From assembly GCA_003427395.1 (NCBI GenBank), contig BFEA01000016.1:2506436-2556312 (forward strand): a stretch of 49,877 bases of DNA. Reading direction: 5' to 3'. Under the pieces are notes generated by a model. The model was not told the origin of the DNA, searched no databases, and saw only the letters and a program-made list of their open reading frames with translations. This DNA is from Chara braunii. Lineage: Eukaryota > Streptophyta > Charophyceae > Charales > Characeae. A program made the position numbers and the translations under genes. Shown here piece by piece: positions 18,803-30,139 of the stretch; within the stretch, counting starts at the first letter, position 1; each line of letters opens with the position of its first letter.

Positions 18803-20849
18803 GTCTGAGAAGACGCGCGAACGAGGGAAAAACGGGACTGAACCCGAAACGGAGAGACTAAGGCAAGGGCAGATGAGGGCACACGCATGACAGGTGGCGT
18901 GACCGGAAAAGTGAGAAGGGGGTCCACACAGAGAGAGAAAAAAAAAAAGAAGGTCAACGATAGAGAGAGGGACTAGAGCTGAGCGCACGTGGAGGGAGAT
19001 GCTGACGTCAATCGGACTGCGATACATGACAAGCTACAGATAGTGGACATGTGGGCGAGTAAGTGTGAGCGAGCAAGGTGATTGAGTTGAGAGGTAGTTA
19101 TGTGCGCGCACAGGCTGCACGTAGCAAAGCCAGAGGCCATGCGAGAAGATGGTGAGGTCATCGCGACCAACTGACAATGTTGTATTGCCATGAAGGATGA
19201 GAGGGTGAGCTGATTTTTTTTGAGTGCAAGGGTGCTACACTCGATGTAAGAGGGTAGCGTTGGAGGTAACTCCTCTTCTCGTCTACTTTGGTCTGTGCCC
19301 TGATTGGAGAACTTTCATCTCAGAGCCTTTTGCTTGTCACCGCCAGCCTCCTGCTGATCAAAGAAGACAAGGGCACCGCGCGCAATCTGCAAAGGTAAAA
19401 CGTGGCCGAAATAACGGTGCGCTGATCACTGTCTGCATGCTGGACAGAGAAGGGAGACATGCGAGAGGATGTGCTCTCACGTGAGTGCGTGACGCGCATG
19501 AGTAAAGAGAGACGGTTTGTATGAAAAAGTTTGTGTGCGAGTTCACTACTGACGTCAACACCTTTTCGCAACATGAATCTTGATTCAACTTCAACGTGAC
19601 ATTCATCTGCTCTTCGCTTCTTGAAGTTCGAATAGTTGAGAGGGAACGTACAGGCTGCTCACTGTTACGAAGGGGGGGGGGGAAAGGCCATATCAAGTTT
19701 CGTTCTGAAGGATGAGAGGGATGAGCATTGGTTGTTGATTAGCGAGCTCGGTGATCAGTGCTGGCCTGATGAGATCTGACATTTGATAGGCTGAGGGCGT
19801 GAGCTCGATCTTTACACGCAAAGGCCAGTCATCTTCGATGGGAGTAATTGTGGCGAGACTGAAAGGACCAAACTGAGTGACAGCTAAGTATGCTTGAGTG
19901 TCAATAAGTCACACTGTTTAAGCAAATAGCTAGTTGACGATCATGATCTCTTGAACCTCAATAAAACCCTAGTTGTTGCTCTCGTGCGAAATCTTGATAC
20001 GACTTATCTTCATTTTTGGTTCCGATTTCTTTAAGTCTCGCTCTTAGCGGAAGTATTCTCTTTCCTGGTTAATCACGCGACTCAGGTACTTGCCCTGCGA
20101 TGACCCTGCCTGAAGGACTTCTGATCTACTTCTCGTAATTGCTCAGACTAAGTCAGTTGATGAATAAGAGAAAGTTAGCCCTGAGGAAAGTCGCCTATCT
20201 GCTGGCTAAGTATCTACTCCATGACGACTTGTAGTCAACTTCAATTTAGTTTATTTACCTGTATAATGGGCAATGGGCAAATGATCAAGAAAACGAGTGC
20301 ACTTGTGGGGTTGAGGCAGTTCATGTCATGCAAACACTCAGTGGGACAGTCAACTGAGCTTGGGTAGGCCAATTCCCCTGTGAATCAGACTTCAAGTAAT
20401 AAGTAAGTATGAAATAAAATCCTATAAATTGCTATGATATATTGAGACAATTTAGAGGGAAGCTTGAAGACGGAGGGCTTCATATCTGCGAGGCAAGTAA
20501 TTGTGTGACTTCGTTATATTCCTGGGCGACAGTGTCTGAAGTCTCCTTGGGTGTGACCTATTGATAGTAGCTTTTGGAAGTATTCTGGGATAAGTTTTAT
20601 AACCTGCTCGATGCTAAGCAGTATTCCCAGATGACTCGGGCTCGGACATCGCTCGAGTTTAGTTACAAAGGGAACTGTGTAGAGTCTGAGCGTAATTCGT
20701 TGTTGCGATACCCGTGCGAGAGAGGTTTTCGCTGGCATTGCTTCTGCATCTCCCTACATACTTAATGGATTGTATGACGATTGTCAGAGTCTATTGCACA
20801 AGTAATCATTACTAGCTAAAGCTAGATCATGCGTGGAACGAGGGCTAAT
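18803..20849. other. Internal region before 3' LTR, no gene seen
   Basis: I find no coding region or PPT that I can support. A run of 11 G is at 19672-19682. The expected polypurine tract directly upstream of the 3' LTR is missing; the inverted 373-bp segment sits there instead. Confidence 0.45.
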
Positions 20850-21222
20850 TGAGTTCGTGATTTGCTAAAGTGCGGGCCCTTATCTGTGTACTCATATGTA
20901 TAGGGAGGGAGACAAAACAGACCTTCGCCGAGAAGTAACCCAAACCTTGCTATATAGGGTCTTAGAACCAGCGGTAAGCGGCTTCATCAAGCCCTTCGGC
21001 AGGGAAAAGCTTTCACTCGAAAGCAATTAGTTTATAAGTCCTTGATCTCCTAATTCGTGAGGTGACAGAACATTTAGCCCAGCATTCTGTGTGAGCTCGC
21101 CGGCAGCGCACTACTAACGAGGCGCGCTGTAGTGGGACGACTATGAATAACAAGGGCAGGCTCAAGTCGCATGAATGGAACGTGTTAGTAGCACCCGCTG
21201 CGTGATTAGAATCCTAGTCTGC
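20850..21222 (-). repeat. Inverted copy of the 373-bp segment
   Basis: It is the reverse complement of 2041-2413, ungapped, about 95% identical. Twenty-eight bases of unrelated sequence separate it from the 3' LTR start. In the 5' position the same segment abuts the LTR in the other orientation. Confidence 0.93.
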
Positions 21223-22295
21223 ACACAGGCAAGTTTGGGTAAAAACACCTTGCTGATAGTAGAAGGAAATATGACGAATTCGTATTTGGGATAGTTGGCA
21301 TAGTATCAAGGTTAGCTGAGTTACCCTCGTGCCCTGTACTGGTAGACTGAGTCAGAGGCTGTCTGTGGCGGGAACTTTCGCCGTTCTGCTCCTATGCCCG
21401 GTGAAACAACTATGACCTTTATTCATAAAAAAGAAGAAAAAAAGAACCTGCATGACTTTCTCTCTTGTAAGAATGACTAGAGACGGGGGCAACTGATGAG
21501 GGGGAAGAGAGAGAGGGAAGCACATGGTGGATAGTAAAGTTTTCTGCAGATAGTGAGTTCCATGCACAAAAGAGAATGAACTAGTGAAGGGATAATGAGG
21601 GGGGCTATGCTGCATCACTTTGAAAGCAAAAGAAAGGAGGGAATATTCAACATTTGTGCAAGATGAGACTCCTGCAAAATACACCGAACATTACCCGAAT
21701 CTAGTCAAGTGAGCAGTGTAAGGTGATGCTATTAAGTGGGCGGCGAATCAGTTAGTGTATAATCAGATGTTTGATCAAGCATTCCGTCGGAACTCTCGAG
21801 TGCCAGGTTCTAGTCAGTGAACAGCAATGACATCCAGCAGTCCATTGTCCATTGTTTAGTAGCTCTTCACCCTGCAGGTTTTAAGCAAAACAGTCGGCCC
21901 TCAGATCAGTGCTTAGATCAATACTTGGAACAGTACTCTGGACCGTACTCAGAATGGTGCTCAGGCCAATACTCAGCAATGTTCGGCCCTCAATCAACAA
22001 TTAATCTTTCTTTCTTTTCTTTTATTGTATAATATTTCATCAACCAGTCAACAATCAGACAGTGCCCCGGAAACGGGACTCAGGCAACTAGTCTTAGACA
22101 ATTCGACTCAGTTTCTGACAAATCAAGCTCAGATTGGACTTGAACAACACTCCACAGACACAAGTGGAAGTCTGACGGGCTGACAAATGTCTCAGCGAGC
22201 TCAAGCTATCTCTGAATTTGAATGATGACAGGCAAAATCAGTTACACTTGATTTTCAAGTTCTGCATACTTAGGTTCAAACATGGCGAGGAAAAC

Positions 22296-22541
22296 ATGAA
22301 AGGTAGTGAAGTGCTAACTGTAAAGTGCAGCTCTATCAGAGACAAGGAGGAGGGATGGGAAGAAGAAGCACACAAAGACATGGAACTACATAGAAAAGTT
22401 CAACGTGAGCATGCAATTCAGATGGTGAAAGGTGAAGTGTACATTGAGTACGTGATCTATTTCTACGGACTCAACGGTGAAAAACACAGTATCGGTTCTT
22501 CGCTAGAAAGGGTAGAGCAGGCCAGAGCAAAACTCGCTTGA
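22296..22541 (+). CDS. Family A ORF in 3' LTR (A1 copy)
   Basis: 81-residue ATG ORF, the counterpart of 3471-3716. The frame is uninterrupted and changes are scattered (for example EEA-H-KD for KEA-Y-KD near residue 25). Intactness of both copies despite about 5% LTR divergence is weak support for coding function before or after insertion; a substitution-rate test would decide. Confidence 0.5.
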   Translation: MKGSEVLTVKCSSIRDKEEGWEEEAHKDMELHRKVQREHAIQMVKGEVYIEYVIYFYGLNGEKHSIGSSLERVEQARAKLA

Positions 22542-23280
22542 GCTAGTAGTATTCAAACTACCATTTCCAGAGCTCTACCAGCATCTAAACAGCAGCTATT
22601 TGCAGTTTCTCCTGCGGTACGAAGACACGAGGATTCACGGTTCAGTGTATCAGTATCGGACGACATTCGGTGGATATCAAGAGCGGTATTCAGTCCCCAG
22701 AACTGTACTATGAACGGCATTCAGAGCAGTTCTCAGGACAGTACCTGGGACGGTACCCGAGACTGTACTCTGAACTGCACCTAGAACTGTACTCAGAGCA
22801 GTTCTCGGGAAAATACTTGGAACAACACTCAAAACAAGTACTTTGAACGGTGCTCAAAGTAGCGTTTAATTTGTGGATTCAGTCACTGCTCAGTCTGGGT
22901 TTAATCAGCAAACAGCCAATTCTAACGTTGACAGTCATTCATTAACAAGTAATCGGTTTCAGGAATAGTAAGCAGCCAGCCTCCGGAGCAATAAGCAATC
23001 AATTTTCAAGACAGCAACGTCAGTTTCCAGATCAGCCGCTACTAAACTTTCGGGTCAGCAATCATTCAGCCTCCTAGTCTGCATAAAGAGACAACAGTCA
23101 GCCATCAGTCCTTAGCAATCAGTCATTGACAATCGGTCATCAGCAATCAGTTAGTAACCAGTTAGCAACTATTCAGCGACCAACCCAGCAATTTACCCAA
23201 TAACCCTTTCATGCTCAAATCACCCAAGAGTCACCCGTCTCGAGTCGAGTGAGCTGATGTAGGGAGAATTCGTTAAGGAT

Positions 23281-23535
23281 ATGGAGGGCAGCAACACAGT
23301 TAGAGTCTCCTGCTCTCTGTATCAGGGCACTGCAGAGACCTGGAGGGATAGTGCAGTTGAGGAATACAATCAGCAGACTACTATGATGATGGAACATGCA
23401 CTGACCCTCGTGAGGGATCATACTAGAATCGAGTACACATACTACTTGCACGATAAGAACGACAAACTATGTGCCACCATAACTTCTGTGGGTATTATTA
23501 AGGAAGCAAGGACGACTGTTGGCAGCCACCAGTGA
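23281..23535 (+). CDS. Family A ORF in 3' LTR (A2 copy), ancestral length
   Basis: 84-residue ATG ORF, the counterpart of 4469-4780 without the 19-residue repeat. This is the expected family length, so it shows the pre-duplication state. It is followed directly by the frameshifted B0 copy. Confidence 0.5.
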   Translation: MEGSNTVRVSCSLYQGTAETWRDSAVEEYNQQTTMMMEHALTLVRDHTRIEYTYYLHDKNDKLCATITSVGIIKEARTTVGSHQ

Positions 23536-23648
23536 GCGTTTTGTCTTTGAACAAGAACAACTCGCCTATCCAGACGTTCAGTAATCAATTTAGTATTCAG
23601 ATCAGCGATCAGGTCGCAGAAAGTCAGCAAACAACAGACACCACACCC

Positions 23649-24240
23649 ATGAGTGCGGTCCAATCATTCCTGGTCAGCGAGGCAGTGCTGGCCAATCTCA
23701 ATCAGATTCCATGCAAAGAGGCATTTCGCTATCAGTATGCTAGCGCCATTGGTTTCAGACAAGGAGATCTGTCAATCTTCGTTGTCCTGACCAGTTTCGC
23801 TGATGGCACTATCCCTAATCTGAGCTCGTATCTGAAAAAAAAGCAAGGAGGCTCATGAGCATTTTGATCCGGTCTGGATCTCGGCCACCAAATACCTCGA
23901 GAGGAAGGAGAAGGAGCTCGATGAGAGTGGTGCTACGCTGATCCGCAGTTTTGGGCCGATGCTTTATACTGACTATCCTAGGCCTCCTGTCCCTTCTCTC
24001 CTCACAGATGGCACAACTTGGCTGGATATGATTGGCTTGGCGAAGAGGTATATCTCTCCGGCAGTGATCGACGTTGAGGCATTGACCGAACCCACCGAGT
24101 ATCCTTACCTCAGACGAGGGGTCTTTTCTGTGGACGGACTGCCTACTTTGTGGGAGGAGTTTTGCTCCATGGTCAACTTCCGTGTCATGTACCTCGGATG
24201 ATCATGCTCAGAGCTTGCAGGCTTCAGGTGGCTCTTTGTC
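23649..24240 (+). pseudogene. Family B ORF in 3' LTR (B0 copy), frameshifted
   Basis: It starts at the ATG of MSAVQSFLVSEAVLANL. Within the core, a run of eight A with neighbouring changes adds one base near 23840 and ends the frame at 23858. The remaining B0 sequence continues in another frame (FGPMLYTDYPRPP to LWEEFCSMVNFRVMYLG) until a TGA at 24199 that replaces a Trp codon of the 5' copy. The second A/B member of this LTR is therefore dead, unlike the two A ORFs. Confidence 0.65.
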
Positions 24241-24603
24241 ACGAGGCCTCAATCTCAGATTGTACGTGGGCGTGGGTCACGGCACCAGAGACGAACAGTG
24301 AAAAGAGAGACCGAGAGAGACTGACCAGAGGGATGAGTGAAGACTCTTGAGAGGTGCTGACCATGGTTGTCTATGTGTACTTTCTGAGATTATTATGAGT
24401 TCTCATTCATCCTTCATACACTTGATCTTGCCTTTGTTCGGGTAAGTATGTCTTGTCTCTTGTATTGTTCTTGTCTTGATGATTGCATTTGTGGGTAATT
24501 CGGTCACAGTTCTCAAAATCAGATTGACATATTTGATGTATACATAGCACCTCATAATTTTTATGATTATTTATTTGCATGAAGTTCAGCTGTTCCAAAT
24601 CAA

Positions 24604-24609
24604 AATAAA
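24604..24609 (+). terminator. Poly(A) signal of 3' LTR
   Basis: AATAAA, conserved in position with the 5' LTR. It would direct 3' end formation of the element transcript. Confidence 0.45.
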
Positions 24610-24793
24610 AGATTCCTAATACCGGGGTCCGGCGAAGACCATAATTGAAGGGTCTCGCTCGAAGCCGGACGCACACAACAGGAAGGGATTTGCATTATTT
24701 AATCTATTTATTTATTGCAATCAGATACAAAATCCTGAGTGACAGCTTGTTGGCTTTCCGGTCGCCCGATGTGGCTCGACTGGAAAAAGTGCG

Positions 24794-27305
24794 GACGTTC
24801 TCTCAGGCATCATGGAAAACGGGCGTGGTGCAGTCCGTTCTGGCGCTTGAAGCCGTGACTGATGTGCGACTGGAATGACGTTGGTAAATAGCTTGTCTGC
24901 TAACGGCCTAGAATCAGCGAAGATCTCATCGGTCAAAGGTACCGATTTCCCTCGTTCGGGATCAATAAGAATCGTGTCTGTGATAGACACTTTTGTGGCA
25001 CCGGTGATACATAGGGGCTCATCTCGTGTTCGCTTAGATGCTTCTCGTACGGAACATCGCATACGCTGACTAAGCTCTAGCCTCAAGGGCGCTGTTGTAT
25101 CAGTAACTCCCTTGAGGCCTCGTTTTCGTGATGATAGCACTCTTCATTTTTCTTTCTCTCCTTCTCGATCCACAATAACTATATCAGGGTCAACTCTCTT
25201 CTTTGAAGAAAGAGCCCATAATGATTTGGTAGAGATGACGCGGATGGACACTATAGGCGTCTTGCTTCTTGATGGTAAGAAAATCCCGACACACCGACTA
25301 TTTACCGTCGCCTTTACCTCGTCCTCGTCCAACGACGTTCGTCTAACCTCCAAGTCCTCCTCCTTTGAAGGAAATACGAGTTCATCCCTCAGATTGTCGG
25401 TTCTCTTGACGTACTGTCGGTCCTCAAGTCCCACTACGCCATAGTCTATTGCCTTGTGAATATCGGGGCAATCTTTCCCCATATGGTCATCTGAACAGCA
25501 ATAGACGCATGTGTTACGAGGAGAAAAAAATTCATCCTCTACACCTCTATGTCCCCCGTGTCCACGTGATACCCGAATATCCTGAGGACACGGACCAGGC
25601 TTACGTTGTCCTCCGGCATCATCACGATGGTCCCGATGAACATCTCTCCGCTCGTACCGCTCGTGAGAATTGTCGTGTCGGTCGCATGGCCATACCTATC
25701 TAGACTCTTAGGATAATCCTCTGCATCCCGGAGGTCTTCAGGACCTCGATCATATCTCGGGTTGTGAGGGTAGATCTCCACCCGACCATGTCGTCGATAC
25801 TCCTTGTCCCTATCTCTCGTATAGTCTCTAGGATACGCAACCTGTCGATATCGATCCTCGTCCTGGTACCTAGGGGAATCATCGCGACGTATATGATATT
25901 GTTGCTCCTTCGCTCGATAATCGGCTAGTGTCCGAGGGTTTCTATCCTCCACGTCTCTCCACGATTCTGAGTCTCGATTATCCCACCTCGGCGAGTACGC
26001 TGAACCAGTCCTAACCCGATCGAACCTCAATGAGTTTGACGGTCCGTTCCTCGCCTGATAACCGATAGTCTCTGTTTTCTCTTCTATCCTGGCGACCTAT
26101 CGCGCCAAGCCCTTGATAATCTCTCTTAGATCCGAATTGTCTATGATGTTTGTTCGTCGCTCTCTAGGTTCATCAAGGAGGTATCGGTGGTCTGTTAAAG
26201 GCTTATCATCAAAATTTGGGCACCTCTCCCCACCAGAAGAACGAGAAGCCGACCGCAGGCTCTCCCTGCGGCGCAATCCAGTCCAGACTAGGTCCTTATA
26301 CTCGTCACTGTCGGGCCTTATGGCCAACCTAAGGACTGTCGCAAACTCGAGTCGATCGTCCGGAAGGTCTCTTAGAATCCCTTTTTGTTTTTCCGTCGAT
26401 AACCGACTGATGAAAATGGTGCACATGTCAACCTCAGATAACTTCCCCTTTGCCACCAGAACATCCGACATCTTTTCAAACCTCCTCCCGAATGCCAGAA
26501 CACTCTCATCCTCTTCTTGACTCAGCTTCTCCACGTCTTTGATAGAGTACCTAATATCATCGTGTTTGAAGAGTTGATATAAATTTTCCTTGTAAGTCTT
26601 CCAGGGTCGGTCCCTCGGTCTCACACTCTTTACCTCCTTGCCAAAGCTCGGGTCGGAGTTGAATAGGAAGTTGTCGATAATCTCATCCTTTGTCCATCAA
26701 CTATGATACGTGTGTCGCTCCCGCTTCTCTAAGTAATCTGAAATTTCATATCCTCTGAAGATGGGAGGTCTGGTATCAAGCTCTGAAGATTAACGCGATA
26801 TAATATATTTATCTCGCTTCTCATAGGGTAGAGTATAAGACTCCCAAGTCTCCGGATCGAAGAAGCATCGAGGCTGACTGTCATATCTGTCTTTGTCTCT
26901 ATCGCATCCCTTCTCTCTCTCGTACCGATCTTACCAATTATCTCTGCGATGATTATCTCTCATCTCCTTATACCTCTGATTAGGCGATAGTGGGGGACAC
27001 TCCCCCCCTGGGTCCATCAAGACTGGCTCCATCCTACTCCTCTCTCGCACAACAGCCACTGACTGGGTCGGACTAATAGCCTGAGATTTGTCAGCCACCT
27101 CCGACTTCCCATCATCGTTCAAACTCTCACAAGTCAGTGGAGTCTGTCTAAAGCGTTCCTTAAGCTCGAGAAGAGTTCGACCGGGTGAGGGGTGATACTC
27201 ACCGTATCTACCTGAACTTCCATGGTGTCGGATTCCATATTTAGTGTAAGTGGCTCCTTTGGAGCCCGGACCTAATGAATAAGCTCGGGTAGGACCGTCT
27301 AACAA
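24794..27305 (-). pseudogene. gag: Gag of a second retroelement, truncated at the gypsy LTR
   Basis: On the minus strand one frame runs from 27305 to about 25.66 kb with a few stops; a shift then leads into the frame holding the zinc knuckle at about 25.45-25.51 kb (CVYCCSDDHMGKDC, C-x2-C-x4-H-x4-C) and continues with one TGA (25144) to the junction. The 26.1-26.6 kb part reads as a Gag capsid region (WKTYKENLYQLFKHDD, FGRRFEKMSDVLVAKGKLSE). The part between it and the knuckle is rich in Arg/Asp/Tyr. Protease and pol are missing because the sequence ends where the gypsy LTR begins. The family differs from the gypsy gag above. Confidence 0.75.
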
Positions 27306-27930
27306 TACTCAGAGCTATAAGTTCGTATTTCACACTTAACGCACATTAAACTAGCTAGAATCACTCATCCAGCCCGGACCTATGATGAACTACTCCCTCA
27401 TTTCTCCAACCTACTGGATCTGTCGGCACAGTCCGAGATGTCCCTCCATCTATCACAGCGAGATAAAGTCTTGACCTGATGTAAGAGTCGTAAAAAAAAG
27501 CTAGCAGTCCGGACCTCTTTGATTTCTCTCCCTACTTAAACTTAATCTCTAGTGGGGGATATATCAAGTAATCTCAGTCCGGATCCTAACCCGGACCTAA
27601 TGATTTGGCCGGACTAAAGCGCTTATAATTGTATTGGGTGAGCGGGATGGGGAACTCCTCTGACTACTGACTATCGTATGAGAGAAGGGCGGCTAAGAAT
27701 AGTCCGAAATAGGCAAGCGAGAGAACATTAAGAGACATTGGTAAAGAGAAGTATAGAAAGGACTAGGAAAGAGGCATCAAGGTGGTCTAACTGGGACCTT
27801 CCGCTGACCGACCGAGCCCTTGCAGATCGGAGTCACGCCGAAGCCGTGGCTAGCCAGTGCTAAACAAAGTCTAGACTGATCTAAGAAGAAAGGGGTGTTG
27901 AAATCCCGGTTTAAATAGAGGTTACATGCC
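27306..27930 (-). other. Probable leader of the minus-strand gag element, no gene
   Basis: No open frame of note. The sequence continues the composition of the gag region up to an A-rich run at about 27.93 kb, where base composition changes sharply. No PBS for this strand was found. Confidence 0.35.
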
Positions 27931-29990
27931 TTTAAAAAAAAAAAATGTTCAAGTAGAAGGCATGTGCTCTATTTGAGGGAAATTCAAAGTTTCCTCCAAT
28001 CTGGATGTTGTAAAAACAATGATTTATTAACCGATCCGAAATACAAAACGAATTTTAATTGATTTTATTTTTAATTTTTAGTTTTAAATTTGATACTTCC
28101 ATGGATTTAAGGGAATTTTCTATTTAAATTTTTAATTTATTTGTTATGTTTTAATCTTTTTCGTGAGTTTAGTATGTCGGTTTTGCACGGGGAAGATCTC
28201 AAAATTTTGAAAATTTTCTTCCGTACAAAATCACGTTCGGCGCGTGCCATCGAAATCCACTTAAATTTTCAGTTATAAAACAAAATAGTGTTTTAATTTA
28301 AAGATTTTAATTTATTAAATTGCAGTTAAATTGTTATATCCGAGTTTTACGCCGCCGGTTTCACCCGCAGAGGGTCTCAAAACTTTGGGACAAGCAAAAC
28401 GCCCAACTTTGTTTTGGATATCTGTCGGCCAAAGTCGCTCGGTTCTGAAGTTAAAATTTAAGGAAGCGAAACTGAATGTTTTATGTTCGCAATTATTTTT
28501 CTCAATTCACTGTGTTGTGGGAAGGGCACTTGAGATTCAGCACCCACTCCCTGTTCTGCCGTCGAAGACCTCCGAAGCGGGCGCGGCGGGTGACAGACGC
28601 CGCTGTCCCTGGCTTCCGCAGCGGGCCGACGGTTCCCTCCCTGGGTTTCCTCACAACTTTCGCGCCGTTGCCGGGGAGGGGACTGCACCCCCAAGGCCTC
28701 GGCCTTCCCCAATCAAACGGGGGTGCGCTGGCTAATCAGCCAGTGACTAATTAGCTTTAAAAAAAAATGTTGATTAGTTGATTTTTCTTTATTTTTGTTT
28801 ATTTTTGTAATTCGTTTTTTCCCGATATCTTCTGATCCGGGTGTTTTTGCGTGGACCACCCCTGGATCAAAGTTGATCCTCTTGCCGAGACAAAATTTTG
28901 AGGACCAGCGTCGGCGAAAACTAACGGCTAGATTTTTAGATATATTATTTTATTTATTTATTTTAAAAATAATTCAAAAATTTGTTGCTTTTTTTTTTGC
29001 CTTAATTAAATTTCCGGAAACTGGGGCTGAATTTTGGATTGCTCACCGATAGGAAAGTTGTTCGATTTTTTTTTCCCGACATTTGAGACTCAGCTCGGGA
29101 AAAACGGACAACGCATGCAAGCGGTACGCGGTTCAACAACGCCTATTAATAGAAATTAAATTGATAAATTATGAACTTTTTTATTAATTTATTTTAATAT
29201 TAAAAAGACTAAATTAAAATTTCTAATCTGATAAGTTTTTTGTTTGATGCGCAAAGATTGAATGTGTAAAGTTTTTGCGGTCGAAAAGGGGTCGGTAGTC
29301 CGCGTGCGGGCGCGCACAAATACCAAACCTTAGTAAATCAAAACCCCAGTTGGGAAAATTGATATAAGATAAAAACTTCGGGTATTTTTTATTTTAACTC
29401 TACAAACGGCCGGCATTCGCCGACGGGAGCCGAGACCAAAGTTGGCGGGAAAATTGGTTTGAAAATTTTGAGACCTTCGGTGCTCAAAACAGTGCATGGA
29501 AACTTAAGTTACGAATTTTTATTGATTTATTTTAATTTTGACTAAGAAAAAATATTTTATCTTTTATTTATTTTACTGCAAATTGGGGCAGAAATTGCGG
29601 ACGCTTACCGGGAGCAAATTCGATCAGCGAAATTTTCTCGAAATATCAAGATTTGTTTTTGGGAGAAACCGACATCGGCTGCAACCGGTATGCGCCCATT
29701 AGTCCTTGTTAAATTGAATTAAATTGCCGAATTTTATATTTGTCTGTTTTATTTTTTATTATTACTAAAAATTATTAATAAAAAAAATCTGATCCATTGG
29801 AAAGTTTCGTTATACACCCAAGTATAATTGTGTCAAGTTTAAATAGGTAAATGAAGATAATAAAATAAAATAATGTCGAATCAGTCAATTGAGGTTGATA
29901 CAGTTAGGGAATTGTGCCAACCGATGAATTTGAACTTTCACCATTTGTCAAATCGCTCAAAAGGGCTTGACCTTAATCCCGTCAACAATT
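27931..29990. repeat. AT-rich block with diverged repeats of about 0.57 kb
   Basis: Base composition is much richer in A/T than the neighbours, with GC-richer islands. Similar modules occur about 565-570 bp apart: the pair near 28867 and 29438 (CAAAGTTG...AAAATTTTGAG) and the pair near 29016 and 29579 (AACTGGGGC and AATTGGGGC, then GCTCACCG / GCTTACCG). Related fragments appear near 28.2 and 28.37 kb. No gene is supported; the ORFs at 28.33-28.75 kb cover a GC-rich island without motifs. Confidence 0.45.
28660..28677 (+). other. Second tRNA-Asp PBS-like motif
   Basis: Seventeen of 18 bases match the PBS at 6044 (G-to-C at the second base). A CA at 28654-28655 lies five bases before it, as expected for an LTR end. 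No gag follows within 1.5 kb, so if real this is a truncated LTR element. Confidence 0.5.
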
Positions 29991-30139
29991 CCTCTTGAAA
30001 GTGTACTCAGATCCGCCAACAGTTTCAATGTCACGCTCTCGCAGAACCGTTCAGTGGGCTCGTCAATCGACAAACATGTCCCTCTCTGGTTCCATCTGCT
30101 CGATCAGGAGGCAAAGATCGATCCACCTGGGACTTGATT

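Larger units (their letters stand above)
2416..24793 (+). mobile_element. Giant Ty3/gypsy LTR retrotransposon, degenerate
   Basis: Two direct repeats of about 3.6 kb flank a tRNA-Asp PBS and the order gag (CCHC knuckle), aspartic protease, reverse transcriptase, RNase H, integrase. This order is diagnostic of Ty3/gypsy. The PBS and large size recall plant Athila/Tat/Ogre elements, but the RT region (GAFSFNDEERG, HWFCFRKPGGGLRWIQNL) should be placed by phylogeny. Every core gene has stops or frameshifts, and the RT active site is altered. The right end lacks the terminal ACA of the 5' LTR, and no target-site duplication is visible. The region from 14.1 kb to the 3' LTR is essentially non-coding. 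Confidence 0.93.
21251..24793 (+). repeat. 3' LTR
   Basis: It matches the 5' LTR from TGCTGATAG to GTGCG. It lacks the 57-bp duplication in A2, carries a 13-bp insertion near 24635 flanked by GAAG, and loses the last three bases (ACA). Beyond 24793 the sequence belongs to a different, minus-strand retroelement. Confidence 0.92.

Noticed and set aside
28660-28677. A tRNA-Asp gene on the minus strand
   Set aside because: Only the 3' end resembles the tRNA; no anticodon arm or D arm sequence is present next to it.
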